Origin: Bradyrhizobium yuanmingense
GTDB taxonomy: Bacteria; Pseudomonadota; Alphaproteobacteria; Rhizobiales; Xanthobacteraceae
Assembly: GCF_029167105.1 (NCBI RefSeq)
Contig: NZ_JARFML010000001.1
Location: forward strand, 186,001 to 250,000
Direction of reading: 5' to 3'
Length of the DNA stretch: 64,000 nucleotides
The notes under the pieces: generated by a model
Seen by the model: the letters and a program-made list of their open reading frames with translations, nothing else
Database searches by the model: none
Told to the model about the DNA's origin: nothing
Program-made: the position numbers and the translations under genes
Shown here: positions 25,638-35,382 of the stretch, one piece after another
How the letters are laid out: each line of letters starts with the position of its first letter
How positions within the stretch are numbered: position 1 is the stretch's first letter

Positions 25638-27535
25638 CCGGCATGAGCCGTACGCCGCACCTCGATGCCGGTATGGCGGCCGGCGCATCTCAAGGAGGCT
25701 TGCGCAGTTGGACAGTGAAAGCGAATGCGGTGCTCGGTCACGTCGTCGCAGTACCGGCGGCGTTACTCGTGCTGGCCGAGGTCGCGGTTCTATCCGCTGG
25801 CATTGTAGCCAGATACGTGTTCCGTTCGCCGATCGTCTGGTCGGACGAACTTGCCGGTATCCTCTTCCTCTGGCTCGCCATGTTTGGATCCGTGATTGCG
25901 TTCCAGCGGGGCGAGCATATGCGGATGACCGCCATCGTCGGGATTCTCAGGGCGGACGTTCGCGCGTTCCTGGATGTCGTGGCCGCCGCTGCATCGCTTG
26001 CATTCCTCGCGCTCGTCGTCTGGCCGGCCTATGAATTCGCGGCCGACGAGGCATTCGTGACAACGCCGGCGCTCGAGATCGTCAACAGCTGGCGCGCGGC
26101 AGCGCTACCCATCGGCATCGGACTGATGCTGGTCGCAGCGTCCCTTCGCCTCATTCGCATCGCGAGCCTGCGTAGCTTGCTGGGTTCCTTGGCCATCGTC
26201 GCAGGCATCATCGGGACGTTCGTTCTGCTGGCGCCGGTCCTGAAGCCGCTCGGCAATCTAAATCTTCTGATATTCTTCGTCTTCGTCGTCGGGGCGATGG
26301 TCTTTGCTGCCGTGCCGATCGCATTCGCATTCGGCCTTGCCACCGTCGGCTATCTCGCCCTGACCACCAGCACGCCTGACGTGGTGATGATCGGACGAAT
26401 GGATGAGGGCATGAGCCACCTGATCCTGCTAGCCGTGCCGCTCTTCGTCTTTCTGGGCCTTCTCATCGAGATGACCGGGATGGCCCGCGCCATGGTCGGC
26501 TTCCTCGCGAGTATTCTGGGCCATGTGCGCGGCGGACTGCACTATGTGCTGGTCGGAGCGATGTATCTGGTTTCGGGCATTTCGGGTTCCAAGGCAGCGG
26601 ACATGGCTGCTGTGGCTCCGGTGTTATTTCCCGAGATGCGGCAAAGGGGGGCCAAGCCGGGCGATCTCGTTGCGCTCCTGGCGGCGACCGGCGCGCAGAC
26701 CGAAACGATCCCGCCCTCGCTCGTTCTGATCACGATCGGCTCGGTGACCGGCGTTTCGATCTCAGCGCTGTTCACCGGCGGTCTTCTTCCGGGCGTAGTC
26801 CTTGCCGTCATGCTCGCGGCCGTGGTGTGGTGGCGATATCGCCGGGAAGACCTGTCTCACGTCAAAAGGGCGACCGGACGGCAGATCGGCCGCGCCTTCG
26901 TTATCGCGGTCCCTGCCATCGCCCTGCCGTTCGTGATCCGGACCGCCGTCGTAGAAGGGGTTGCGACGGCAACGGAGGTCTCGACCATCGGCATACTATA
27001 CTCGGCTTGTGCGGGTCTCTTTATCTACCGCCAGTTCGATTGGCGCCGGATCTATCCGATGCTGGTCGAAACAGCCTCGCTCTCGGGAGCGATCCTGCTC
27101 ATTATCGGCGCGGCGACCGGCATGGCCTGGGCGCTTACCCAGTCTGGATTTTCTGCCTCTCTCGCGAAGATCATGACCAGCCTCCCGGGCGGGGTGCCCG
27201 TCTTCCTGGCCGTGACGATCGTGACTTTCGTGATCCTCGGCAGCGTGCTCGAAGGGATTCCGGCCATCGTCCTGTTCGGCCCGCTGCTGTTCCCGGTTGC
27301 GCGGCAGGTTGGCGTGCACGATGTTCACTATGCGATGGTTGTCGTTCTCGCCATGGGCATTGGCTTGTTCGCGCCCCCGTTCGGGGTCGGCTACTATGCG
27401 GCCTGTGCCATCAGCCGCATCAACCCGGATGAAGGCATGAAACCAATCGTGGGCTACATGATCGCGCTCCTGATCGGGACACTGATTGTGGCCGCCGTGC
27501 CCTGGCTATCGATCGGATTTCTTGAGAAGCCGTAG
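25634..27535 (+). CDS. Fused TRAP transporter DctQM membrane subunit
   Basis: This 633-residue polytopic protein joins a DctQ-like four-helix domain (about residues 30-170; RYVFRSPIVWSDELAG is the typical DctQ block) to a DctM-like large permease (about 200-630; GISGSKAADMAAVAPVL and PPFGVGYYAACAISRI). Such fusions replace two separate genes. With DctP it would import substrate using the sodium or proton gradient. It overlaps the DctP stop (ATGA). A perfect hairpin at 27550-27573 follows, and the SMP-30 gene converges from the other strand. No break or frameshift seen. Confidence 0.9.
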   Translation: MTGMSRTPHLDAGMAAGASQGGLRSWTVKANAVLGHVVAVPAALLVLAEVAVLSAGIVARYVFRSPIVWSDELAGILFLWLAMFGSVIAFQRGEHMRMTAIVGILRADVRAFLDVVAAAASLAFLALVVWPAYEFAADEAFVTTPALEIVNSWRAAALPIGIGLMLVAASLRLIRIASLRSLLGSLAIVAGIIGTFVLLAPVLKPLGNLNLLIFFVFVVGAMVFAAVPIAFAFGLATVGYLALTTSTPDVVMIGRMDEGMSHLILLAVPLFVFLGLLIEMTGMARAMVGFLASILGHVRGGLHYVLVGAMYLVSGISGSKAADMAAVAPVLFPEMRQRGAKPGDLVALLAATGAQTETIPPSLVLITIGSVTGVSISALFTGGLLPGVVLAVMLAAVVWWRYRREDLSHVKRATGRQIGRAFVIAVPAIALPFVIRTAVVEGVATATEVSTIGILYSACAGLFIYRQFDWRRIYPMLVETASLSGAILLIIGAATGMAWALTQSGFSASLAKIMTSLPGGVPVFLAVTIVTFVILGSVLEGIPAIVLFGPLLFPVARQVGVHDVHYAMVVVLAMGIGLFAPPFGVGYYAACAISRINPDEGMKPIVGYMIALLIGTLIVAAVPWLSIGFLEKP

Positions 27536-27549
27536 CGATGATGTGCGAT

Positions 27550-27573
27550 GCCTCGCGGGACAGGCCGCGAGGC
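27550..27573. terminator. Hairpin between convergent DctQM and SMP-30 genes
   Basis: GCCTCGCGG (27550-27558) and CCGCGAGGC (27565-27573) form a perfect 9-bp stem with a 6-base loop in the 44-base gap between convergent genes. There is no T-tract on either side, so it is probably a bidirectional, possibly Rho-assisted, terminator. Confidence 0.6.
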
Positions 27574-27579
27574 TCCTCG

Positions 27580-28479
27580 TCAATCGAATTTAGGCAGATG
27601 CAGCGGCAGACCCTCACAGGGCACATCGATCTCCTCGACCTGGCCCTTGCCGACTTCAGTGACGCGAAGCTTCTTGCCCTCGAGCGTGAAGGCACAATTC
27701 GTTGGCTGTAGTCCGTCTAAGATCAGGCGGTCGACCACCTCTCCTCGGCGGTCTAGTACCGTGACGTTCTTCTGGTTGTACACCGTGCAATAAAGCCGGC
27801 CGTCCTTGCTGAAGGCCATTCCGTCTGGGCCCTTGAAATCGGGATTGGCATCGGGTTGCAGGACGTTGCCGAAGACCACGCGTTCCGGCGCGGTCTCGCC
27901 GAACACGTCGTATCGATAGACATCGCCAGTGAAGGATGCGTTAGCATAAAGGTGATTGTCAGGACCGAAGGCAATACCGTTGGTGAAACGGATCTTACGA
28001 TCAAGGACGCGCAGCACCTTCATGGCCGCCGGATCGATCTCGTATACGCGGCCGTCCCAATCGAGGTCCATGTAGCCGACTACAAAGGCCTGGCCATTGA
28101 TGAAATCCTCGGCGGCCATGCCGGAATCTGTCATGTAGAGCAGTCCGTTCGGACCGAAGCAGAGGTCGTTCGGAAACAGAAAGCGATCGGCGCCTTCGCC
28201 CTGCATGCGTCGGATTTCGTTTCCGCTGTCATCGATGCAGATCAGCGCGCGGAGCCCGGCTTCGGCGATCCAGATCCGGCCATGGCCATCGATCGTCAGT
28301 CCGTTCGGACGACCGCCCGTTGTCCGGATCACCCTGCGGTTGCCGCGAGGGTCGAGCCGCGTGATGCAAAGGGTCGACGCCGACATTTCCGTGACATACA
28401 TGGACCCGTCCGGCAGGCAAATCGGTCCCTCGGGTGCTCCAATTCCCCTCGCAAAAAGCTTCGGCGTCATTTCTGTCAT
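27580..28479 (-). CDS. SMP-30/gluconolactonase-like protein
   Basis: This 299-residue beta-propeller protein has the family features: APEGPICLPDGSMYVTEM with the metal-ligand Glu, GGRPNGLTIDGHGRIW, FPNDLCFGPNGLLYMTDSG and GPDGMAFSKDGRLYC. Enzymes of this class hydrolyse sugar lactones, typically after oxidation of an aldose. Its start (ATG, complement of 28479) lies 28 bases after the stop of the ABC ATPase, so it is the last gene of the sugar ABC operon. This supports a pathway in which the imported sugar is oxidised to a lactone and then opened. A longer start overlapping the ATPase was not used. Confidence 0.85.
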   Translation of the reverse strand: MTEMTPKLFARGIGAPEGPICLPDGSMYVTEMSASTLCITRLDPRGNRRVIRTTGGRPNGLTIDGHGRIWIAEAGLRALICIDDSGNEIRRMQGEGADRFLFPNDLCFGPNGLLYMTDSGMAAEDFINGQAFVVGYMDLDWDGRVYEIDPAAMKVLRVLDRKIRFTNGIAFGPDNHLYANASFTGDVYRYDVFGETAPERVVFGNVLQPDANPDFKGPDGMAFSKDGRLYCTVYNQKNVTVLDRRGEVVDRLILDGLQPTNCAFTLEGKKLRVTEVGKGQVEEIDVPCEGLPLHLPKFD

Positions 28480-28507
28480 CCTGTTCTCGATGTTGACCCG
28501 GCCCTTG

Positions 28508-29611
28508 CTATGCAATGACCAGCCCACTAGCCGGATCGATCAGCACCACGCGATTGAGGTCGATGGCGAGATCGATCCGCTCGCCATGCCTGCTGACGTC
28601 ATGAGCCTGCAGCTCGGCAACCACATCCACTCCGCCTATCTTGATGGTGGTGAATGTACGGGTCCCTGTCGGCTGAATGAGATCAGCGACGGCCGAATAG
28701 GCGACCACTCCATCGCGGAGAGATCCGCCGCCGGCCCGACTGAAATGCTGCGGACGAATGCCGACGAGAACCTGTCGCCCTTCCGCGCTGGTCAGTGACG
28801 TGGTCTTCGCGCTCGGAAGTGTCATCGTACCACCGGATTCAAACACAACCGCTGCGCCGCCGCCGTTGATCTTGAGGGTCGCTGGGATGAGGTTGATCGA
28901 CGGGGAGCCGAGGAAGCCGGCCACGAAACCGGTTCGAGGCTGCTCGAATAGCTCGAGCGGAGCTCCCTGCTGCTCGATCTTCCCGTCGCGCAGCAGCACG
29001 ATGCGGTCGGCGAGCGTCATCGCCTCAACCTGGTCATGGGTGACGTAGATCATCGTCGTCGTGATCTCGTGATGCAGACGCTTGATCTCAGTCCGCATCT
29101 CGTCGCGCAGCTGGGCGTCGAGATTCGAGAGCGGCTCGTCGAATAGAAACAGGTCCGCCTTGCGGACAATGGCGCGGCCGATGGCAACCCGCTGACGCTG
29201 TCCGCCGGAGAGCTGACGAGGATAGCGTTGGAGAAGACTGCCGATCCCGAGCATCTCGGCGGCTTCGCCGACCCGCTTCCTGATCTCGATCTCGGGCGTT
29301 TTGCGGGCACGCAGACCAAACGCGATGTTATCGTTGACAGTCAAATAGGGATAAAGCGCGTAGTTCTGGAATACCATGGCGATGTTCCGTTCGCGCGGGC
29401 GTAGATCGTTGACCACTGCGCCGCCGATCGTGATCGTTCCATCGTCCGGATCTTCGAGGCCGGCGATGGTGCGCAAGAGCGTGCTCTTGCCACAGCCAGA
29501 CGGTCCCACGAGCACGGCGAATTCACCGTCGCCGATGGTCAGATCGAGACCTCGAACCGCGTGCACATTGCCGTAATATTTGTGCACCCCGGACAGCTTG
29601 ACGTCAGCCAC
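28508..29611 (-). CDS. ABC transporter ATPase, MalK/UgpC type
   Basis: This 367-residue protein has Walker [10 protein letters not shown] (36-44), the Q-loop FQNYALYP, signature LSGGQRQR, Walker [14 protein letters not shown] and a C-terminal TOBE-like regulatory domain, as in carbohydrate ABC importers (CUT1). It would drive the two permeases encoded just upstream at 29.6-31.4 kb. The ribosome site and start sit 10 bases beyond the permease stop. The order binding protein, permease, permease, ATPase, lactonase is that of a complete sugar uptake operon. Confidence 0.92.
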   Translation of the reverse strand: MADVKLSGVHKYYGNVHAVRGLDLTIGDGEFAVLVGPSGCGKSTLLRTIAGLEDPDDGTITIGGAVVNDLRPRERNIAMVFQNYALYPYLTVNDNIAFGLRARKTPEIEIRKRVGEAAEMLGIGSLLQRYPRQLSGGQRQRVAIGRAIVRKADLFLFDEPLSNLDAQLRDEMRTEIKRLHHEITTTMIYVTHDQVEAMTLADRIVLLRDGKIEQQGAPLELFEQPRTGFVAGFLGSPSINLIPATLKINGGGAAVVFESGGTMTLPSAKTTSLTSAEGRQVLVGIRPQHFSRAGGGSLRDGVVAYSAVADLIQPTGTRTFTTIKIGGVDVVAELQAHDVSRHGERIDLAIDLNRVVLIDPASGLVIA

Positions 29612-29621
29612 TCCGCTCTCC

Positions 29622-30461
29622 CTAACCTTTGACAGCGCCTAAGGAGATGCCGCGTACGAGATAGCGCTGCATCACCGAGACGGCCACGAAGATCGGCAAA
29701 GTTCCCAAGACAGACATGGCCGCGATCTTCCCCCAAAAATTCGATTGTCCGCCAAAATAGTGTGTCAACTGGACCGGGAAGGTGATGACCTCGGTACGTG
29801 TCAGCACGAGCGCAAAGAGAAAGTCATTCCAGGCGAATACGAAGGTGAACACCGATGTGGCCATAAGGCCGGAACGAACCATGGGGAAGACGACTTTCCA
29901 GATCACTTCCCATCGGTTCAGTCCGTCGACGAGAGCGCTTTCCTCAAGCTCGAGCGGAACATCGACGATGTAACCGCGCATCATCCAGATGACGTAGGGA
30001 AGGTTGAATGCCGTGTAGAGCAGGATCAATCCGAAGAAGCCATCAACCATGCCGAAATGGACGTAGAGCAGGAATATCGGGAAGACGACCGCGATGGGTG
30101 GGATCATGCGCTGGGAGATGATCCACATCGCGAGGTTCTCACCACCGGTACCGAAGCGGGCAAGGCTGTAGGCGCAAAGCGTACCCAAAACGATTGCGAT
30201 GCCGGAACTGACGCCGGCGACGATCAGGCTGTTCAGGATGGCTACAACGTCACCATCCTTGAACAGAACGTAGTAGTTCGAGAACTGGATCTGTGCAGGA
30301 ACCCACAAGGGCGGCACGTGATAGATCTCGTCCGGTGTCTTGAACGAGATCATGAACAGCCAGTATACCGGAAACAGAAACAGCAGCGTCACGACGGTCG
30401 CGCCGAGATAGCGAAGGCCCAGGATGCGGACCTTTCTCGCTGGAAGTTTTCCGACTTTCAT
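29622..30461 (-). CDS. ABC transporter permease, MalG/UgpE type
   Basis: This 279-residue inner-membrane protein has about six hydrophobic segments and the EAA-type loop [20 protein letters not shown], which contacts the ATPase. It belongs to the MalG branch of sugar ABC permeases (carbohydrate uptake transporter 1). Its start overlaps the stop of the partner permease by 4 bases (coordinates 30458-30461), indicating coupled translation. The N-terminal [16 protein letters not shown] is the short cytoplasmic lead before the first helix. Confidence 0.91.
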   Translation of the reverse strand: MKVGKLPARKVRILGLRYLGATVVTLLFLFPVYWLFMISFKTPDEIYHVPPLWVPAQIQFSNYYVLFKDGDVVAILNSLIVAGVSSGIAIVLGTLCAYSLARFGTGGENLAMWIISQRMIPPIAVVFPIFLLYVHFGMVDGFFGLILLYTAFNLPYVIWMMRGYIVDVPLELEESALVDGLNRWEVIWKVVFPMVRSGLMATSVFTFVFAWNDFLFALVLTRTEVITFPVQLTHYFGGQSNFWGKIAAMSVLGTLPIFVAVSVMQRYLVRGISLGAVKG

Positions 30462-31384
30462 CGCGCAAGCTCCATGCGCTTGAGGACGAGAGTGGTGATG
30501 ATCGTCAGCAGCGCGATTACGAGGAAGGAGATTGCGGCTGTGTAACTGATCTCGAACTGCGAAAAGCCTTGCACGTAGGTGTAGAGCGATATGGTTTCGG
30601 TCATCGAACCCGGACCGCCTTCGGTGAGGGCCCAGATGATGTCAAAGATGCGGACGAGGTCGAGGCCGCGGATCAGACAGGCAACAGCTATCACCGGCGC
30701 AATCGAAGGCAGAATGATCGCGCGAAGCACGCGGAGGTATGACGCCCCGTCGATTTCCGCAGCTTCGAGCTGCGACTGGTCCACGTTCGACAGGGCCGCA
30801 AGCAGCAGCAGGAACATGAATGGCGACCACTGCCAGACCTCGCAGATGATGATCGCCGGGTAGACGTAGGCGGGATTGACAGTCCACAAGATCCGGACCG
30901 GCTCGCCAGCGAAGAAGCTGAGGATCTGGCCTATCGGACCGAAGCGAACGTCGAACATCAACCGCCAGGTCGCTCCGGCGACAATCGGGGAAATCACGGT
31001 CGGAAGCACCAGGAGCGCGACGAAAAGTTGGCGGCCCGGCAGGCGGTCAATGAAAAGCTGCGCCATCAGAAAGCCGATCAGAAGCTCGAGGGGCAGGGCG
31101 ACTGCGGTGATGATCGCAGTATGACCAAGCGATGCCCAGAGGCGGGTGTCCCTGAATAGCTCTGCATAGTTCAGCAGGCCGACAAAGGACGTGTCGTTGT
31201 CGGTCATCGTGATGCGCTGAAAGCTCACGACCAACGAGTAGATGAGTGGGAACAAGCCGACTAAAAGAAGAATGAAGATCGCGGGTGCGACGATGAGATA
31301 GGGTAGGCGGTCCTCGAGCATACGCCCGAGACGGCTGGGGCGGCGTTGTTCAGCCCCATTGAGACTTGTGGCAAGCGTCATCAT
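30458..31384 (-). CDS. ABC transporter permease, MalF/UgpA type
   Basis: This 308-residue inner-membrane protein has about six hydrophobic segments, with the EAA loop QLEAAEIDGASYLRVLRAII preceding the last helices. It is the first of two permeases of a CUT1-type sugar importer. I place the start at one of two adjacent ATGs (complement of 31384 or 31381); longer frames run into the binding-protein gene and are unlikely. No strong ribosome site precedes either ATG. The 58-base gap to the upstream binding-protein gene has no obvious terminator. Confidence 0.88.
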   Translation of the reverse strand: MMTLATSLNGAEQRRPSRLGRMLEDRLPYLIVAPAIFILLLVGLFPLIYSLVVSFQRITMTDNDTSFVGLLNYAELFRDTRLWASLGHTAIITAVALPLELLIGFLMAQLFIDRLPGRQLFVALLVLPTVISPIVAGATWRLMFDVRFGPIGQILSFFAGEPVRILWTVNPAYVYPAIIICEVWQWSPFMFLLLLAALSNVDQSQLEAAEIDGASYLRVLRAIILPSIAPVIAVACLIRGLDLVRIFDIIWALTEGGPGSMTETISLYTYVQGFSQFEISYTAAISFLVIALLTIITTLVLKRMELAR

Positions 31385-31442
31385 CAATCCAGGAGACAGC
31401 GCTGCATGGGAGGAGGCGCCTCCCATGCGGCAACAAAGGCAG

Positions 31443-32879
31443 TTACTGTGGATAGGCGCCAGGCTTTGCCGCCCAGACCTTGTAAACGGCCCTTTGATTT
31501 TCGATGCCGACCTTCTCCGTGATGGCGTCGAATTGTTGTGCCAGGCGGTCGAGAATGGCCTTGGCATCTTCGCCCGCCCAGAGGCTGGAGATCGCCTTGG
31601 TCATTGCCTCGTCGTACTTGTCCTGTTGCAGCAGGGAGAGATCGAGCAGGCCCTTCTCACCGGATGTCTTGACGGTGTCGAGATAGGAGGGTGCATCGGG
31701 CCAGAGCGAACGATATTTCTCGCTCGCGTAGTGCGACACGCGGAACGGGTCGCGCAGCGTATAGGGGAGCTGGACGCGCTCGAGGCTCGTCTTCTTGCTG
31801 TTCAGCCACTGGATGAACAGGTAGGCGGCTTCCTTGTTCTTGCTGGTGGCAGAGACCGCGAGGTCGAAGCCGACACCGAGTTCCGGCCGACCGAGCGGGT
31901 TGAGGGCATAGCCGACCTTGCCGGCCACCTGCGATTTTGGCACCCATTTCAGCGCCTCCTCGCCGGAGCCATAGCCTGCTGCCCAACGTCCATAGGGAGG
32001 CCAGGAGATCGTCATTGCCGTGGTGCCCTGGAGGAACGCCGCGAGATTGTCGACGAAATTCCACTGCTCCACGCCGGGCGGCATGAACTTGTTTTCCGCC
32101 AGCATCTGCTTGAACACTTTAAGGCCGACGTCACTGTTCACCGTTGCCTTCATGGTATCCGCATTGAAAAACTTGCCGCCTTCCATGCGGAAGCGTTCCT
32201 GAAACATGTACTGCGGATAGGGCGCGGCGCGAAAGAAGCCGGCGCCGTAAACCTTGGGCGCCATCTTGTCCGTGATGAACTGGCCGATCTCGTCGAACTG
32301 CTTCCAGTCTTTCGGTGGCGCCAGTTCGTAGCCGAACTTGGCCTTGAACTCGTCCTTCATCTTCGGATCTTCGAAGATGTCCTTCCGATAGTAGAGCAGC
32401 ATCACGTCGCCGTCGTCCGGAAAACCGTAGATCTTGCCGTCATACTGCATCTGGTTGTCGCGGTAGGCGGCTGCAATGTCCTGCAACTCGTCGCGATAGC
32501 CGAATTTGTCGACATACTTATCGAGAGGCTCGAGTGCGCCGGCGCGTGCAAGGTCTGGCATCCAGGACGGAATGACGTTCAGCGCGTCATAAGCTCCTGC
32601 GCCCGATTTGAAATCCTGCATGATCTTGGTGAACATCTGGTCGGTAGGGACTTCGACCACCTTGACCTTTATGCCGGTGAGCTTCTCCCATTTGGGACCC
32701 GAATAGTTCAGCGGGTCGAGAGATTGGAGGCCGGCTTCCCAGACGATGCTGATCGTCGCGCCCGCATATTTCTTTGCGGCTTCGACGGCGGTGTCGGCCG
32801 CATCCTTATCGGCGGCATGCGCCGAGGCGCCGGTAAGCGCCAGCATGGCCGATGCACCAAGAAACGTCCTGAACTTCAT
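31443..32879 (-). CDS. Extracellular solute-binding protein, family 1 (sugar type)
   Basis: This 478-residue protein has an N-terminal signal peptide (MKFRTFLGASAMLALTGASA, then HAAD), followed by a maltose-binding-type fold with KYAGATISIVWEAGLQ and PDDGDVMLLYYRKDIFED. It is the first gene of the minus-strand ABC operon and would deliver a sugar or glycerol derivative to the permeases. AGAGGAGGAAG lies just upstream of the start. Binding proteins of this size (about 450-480) are common for oligosaccharide and polyol transporters. A long antisense frame across this gene reflects codon bias only. Confidence 0.9.
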   Translation of the reverse strand: MKFRTFLGASAMLALTGASAHAADKDAADTAVEAAKKYAGATISIVWEAGLQSLDPLNYSGPKWEKLTGIKVKVVEVPTDQMFTKIMQDFKSGAGAYDALNVIPSWMPDLARAGALEPLDKYVDKFGYRDELQDIAAAYRDNQMQYDGKIYGFPDDGDVMLLYYRKDIFEDPKMKDEFKAKFGYELAPPKDWKQFDEIGQFITDKMAPKVYGAGFFRAAPYPQYMFQERFRMEGGKFFNADTMKATVNSDVGLKVFKQMLAENKFMPPGVEQWNFVDNLAAFLQGTTAMTISWPPYGRWAAGYGSGEEALKWVPKSQVAGKVGYALNPLGRPELGVGFDLAVSATSKNKEAAYLFIQWLNSKKTSLERVQLPYTLRDPFRVSHYASEKYRSLWPDAPSYLDTVKTSGEKGLLDLSLLQQDKYDEAMTKAISSLWAGEDAKAILDRLAQQFDAITEKVGIENQRAVYKVWAAKPGAYPQ

Positions 32880-33641
32880 CCCTTCTTCCTCCTCTTCTGA
32901 GCGTCCGCGGGCCGCCGGTCGGCTTAGGTGCGCTTCTCATGTGATTTTTCGCCGAGCAGCCAGCCGTGAGCGTCATCGGACGCCGTTTCGGCACGACGAG
33001 CGATCGAACAAACGGATTCAACTATGTCGAGATTTGCCGCGCGGGCCCAAAATGCCGGGTGACTTTGCGCCAACACGCCCGAAATACGCGATAGCTTCAT
33101 TGAAGCGCCTGTATCCTCCCCAAAACGCTCGCAAGCTTTGATTTTGGAGCAGTCTGCGTCGTCGTGGGATGGACGGACAAATGAGAACTTTGCACGTATG
33201 GGTGATCTGGATTCACTTGTCTGTCTGCACCCGAAAGAAAGCCGGTTAGAGCATGGCCAACCCCATAGTCCGGACGCGGCTCGTGCCATGCATGGATCCA
33301 ACAGGCCAGCTAAATCGATCGCCCAAGTTGCGGCGCGCTTCGAAGCCGGATTTCCACTTCGTGCGCGATGATACAGCCGTGGGGCCGATTTCGTTCGCCG
33401 CTCAATACGCGAAGCGCTGACATCGAACCGGGCATCTATGCAAAAGCCGAGATCACGGTAATAGTGCGAAGCCGCAGACGACGGGCCACGATGGGAATCG
33501 CCCTGCAGAGACGTTGAGAAAGCGTTTGAGATTCGAACCGGCGCGCGAGCCGTCTCCGACTAGACGGATCTAACCCAGCGCCGCAGGCCTTCGATCGTGC
33601 GAAACCCGTCGGCAGCGTAGGACCAGCGATGACTCGGAGGC
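32880..33641. other. Intergenic stretch, no gene recognised
   Basis: This holds the promoter region of the minus-strand ABC operon at its left end; no boxes were assigned. A minus-strand open frame of 125 codons (32924-33301) shows no family pattern. The rest looks non-coding and leads into decayed gene remnants. Confidence 0.45.
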
Positions 33642-33986
33642 TTACACCGTCTGGGCAGGCGCATGTGCTGGGTCGAGGTCTAGCACGGCCTTTGCACCCC
33701 GCTCTGCAACCGCTTTCAGAGTTGCCGTCCAGTCGATTTGGCGCGCGACCTGGTTTGCAAGTTTCGCAGGCCGCGGCGGCGGAGAAGATGCGTTCGCCCT
33801 CACGCCGGCAAGCAGAACGTGCTGGCCTGCGACGGCCGAGTGCTTGCCGGCATCAAGCGCTTGCTGCAGAGGCGCCCGCGCGAGCCTCGCAACAAGGCCT
33901 GTGCGCGCGCTCCCTTGGCAGCCCTCGTCGCGGAGAGCGCTGACATCCGGCTCCGCGCCCCCGCATACGAGCAGACCGGACTCTTT
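33642..33986 (-). pseudogene. Possible remnant of malonate decarboxylase epsilon (MdcH)
   Basis: The minus-strand translation contains KLANQVARQIDWTATL and KAVAERGAKAVLDLDPAHA, which resemble the C-terminal end of MdcH-type malonyl-CoA:ACP transacylases (pattern QVA.PIDWAATLEAVAERG, LDLGPGHAL). Only the last 115 or so residues of an expected 300 are visible. The conserved GPGH is altered to DPAH, and the upstream part of the open frame is unrelated. It is probably a relic. Identification is from memory of the family and should be treated as tentative. It lies next to an apparent malonate transporter fragment on the same strand. Confidence 0.4.
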
Positions 33987-34152
33987 AAGCAGGCGACTTG
34001 GCGAGCCAACGGTCCCGTTCAACAATTTAGGCCAATTGTCGATGGAACTGTTGAAATTGATTTTCCTCGATAAATTTCGTTTCAACGGCGGGGTCAAAAA
34101 TCGGGCCGGATTGTTGAAGCCATGGATTTTCAAGAATTTAACAACGGTCAGG

Positions 34153-34368
34153 TCAATAGTCAGCAGCGCTTCCGCGCCCTGAGGGACGCCAAAGAGGCTC
34201 CGCTGGAGCGCAGCCGTTTGATCGAGCTCCACGAAGGCTCGCAACCAGCCAGAGCCGGGCTGCGATCAAGAACACGATCATCTTCGCAACGAAGGGGGTG
34301 CCGATCATCACGATCACCGCCTTGAATACACCGCGGCTCAACACCGGCGTCCGCATCAGTTTAGCCAA
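34153..34368 (-). pseudogene. Possible fragment of malonate transporter MadM
   Basis: The segment RGVFKAVIVMIGTPFVAKMI resembles a conserved MadM block (pattern GLVKAILVMVGTPFVAKYI), a membrane subunit of the malonate:sodium symporter of about 250 residues. Only about 35 residues around it look related and the frame then diverges. Together with the neighbouring MdcH-like remnant it suggests the debris of a malonate-use operon, with rearranged order. Tentative. Confidence 0.35.
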
Positions 34369-34595
34369 AGAGCGTTTGCGCTATAGTACAATCTTAGGAG
34401 AGAAAAATCTGGCTGGATCGCCTCGCAAGCTCATCCAAGTATTGCAGATGTCGTATTTTATGAGGGATCAATTTGGGCGCGCTTCGAAATCTTTTGCAAT
34501 GCTGGCCCAGCTATCAACCACCATTTGCCCAGCCGCCCCGTTCTCATTTGACCGCCGAGCTAGATGAGAAGCACTACCTGAGTTATTTCGAATAG

Positions 34596-35222
34596 CTAGC
34601 TCGTGCGACGTGCTAGCAGCAGCGTCGCTCCCAGACCGCACATGACGGCGCCCGATGCCTGTCGCATCCTAGCAACAAACGACGGGCGCTTCGCCAATCC
34701 ATCTCTAGCTTTTGCAGCCCAATAGGTCACGATCAAGTCTACGCTCGTGTTGAGTGCAACCGAGATAAGGCCCAGCACGACGAACTGCTCTGCAACATTC
34801 GCCGATGGGTCGACGAACTGCGGGATGAAAGCAAGAAAGAATGCCGCCGTCTTCGGGTTGAGTGCTTCGACGACGATGCCCTCGCGAAACGCTCGACGCG
34901 CGCCGGTCGTGCGAACTTCGCCAGGTTCGACGAGACGCGCTTCGCGCCAACTTTTGATCCCCAACCAGACGAGATACAAGCCTCCCGCGATCTTCAGTAC
35001 AGCAAAGGCCTCCGCGCTGGCCATGACAAGGGCTGATAAGCCGATGGCGCCCGCCAGGACGTGCACGAGGCCACCGAGGCCTAGGCCGACGCTTGACGTC
35101 AAGCCCTCAGTTCTGCCGCCCGCGAGTGTTCGTGCAACAATATAGAAGATCCCGGGTCCGGGCGTGACCGCCACCAGCAATGCTGCTGCCGAGAATAGGA
35201 CGAAAGTCTGGTATCCGAACAT
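34596..35222 (-). CDS. LysE/RhtB family amino-acid exporter
   Basis: This 208-residue membrane protein has about six hydrophobic segments and family patterns PGPGIFYIVARTLAGGR, GLGLGGLVHVLAGAIGLS, LKIAGGLYLVWLGIKSWR and ALNPKTAAFFLAFIPQFVD. LysE/RhtB proteins export amino acids such as lysine, homoserine or threonine. The ATG (complement of 35222) has GGAGA at a good distance; an upstream in-frame ATG at 35240 lacks one. The gene is intact but stands alone between decayed remnants, and no LysR partner is adjacent. The substrate is unknown. Confidence 0.88.
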   Translation of the reverse strand: MFGYQTFVLFSAAALLVAVTPGPGIFYIVARTLAGGRTEGLTSSVGLGLGGLVHVLAGAIGLSALVMASAEAFAVLKIAGGLYLVWLGIKSWREARLVEPGEVRTTGARRAFREGIVVEALNPKTAAFFLAFIPQFVDPSANVAEQFVVLGLISVALNTSVDLIVTYWAAKARDGLAKRPSFVARMRQASGAVMCGLGATLLLARRTS

Positions 35223-35382
35223 GGCTTCTCCATATCGCATAAGGGCAAAGGAGATCTGCTCGTCTCCTTGCTACAAGGCCGGGGGTGGGCAGGGCTGCAC
35301 GGCTAAGGCGTCTCGCGCTTGGCCTCGAACCTGATCATGGGGATACAACACGCGGACGACACGAAGCAACCGAGCGTTAAGG

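Noticed and set aside
31359..32900. 513-codon + strand frame opposite the sugar-binding-protein gene
   Set aside because: The minus strand encodes a clear binding protein with a signal peptide and ribosome site; the antisense frame is open because of GC-rich codon use.
32924..33301. 125-codon minus-strand frame upstream of the sugar ABC operon as a possible regulator
   Set aside because: No helix-turn-helix or other domain could be seen and no ribosome site precedes it.
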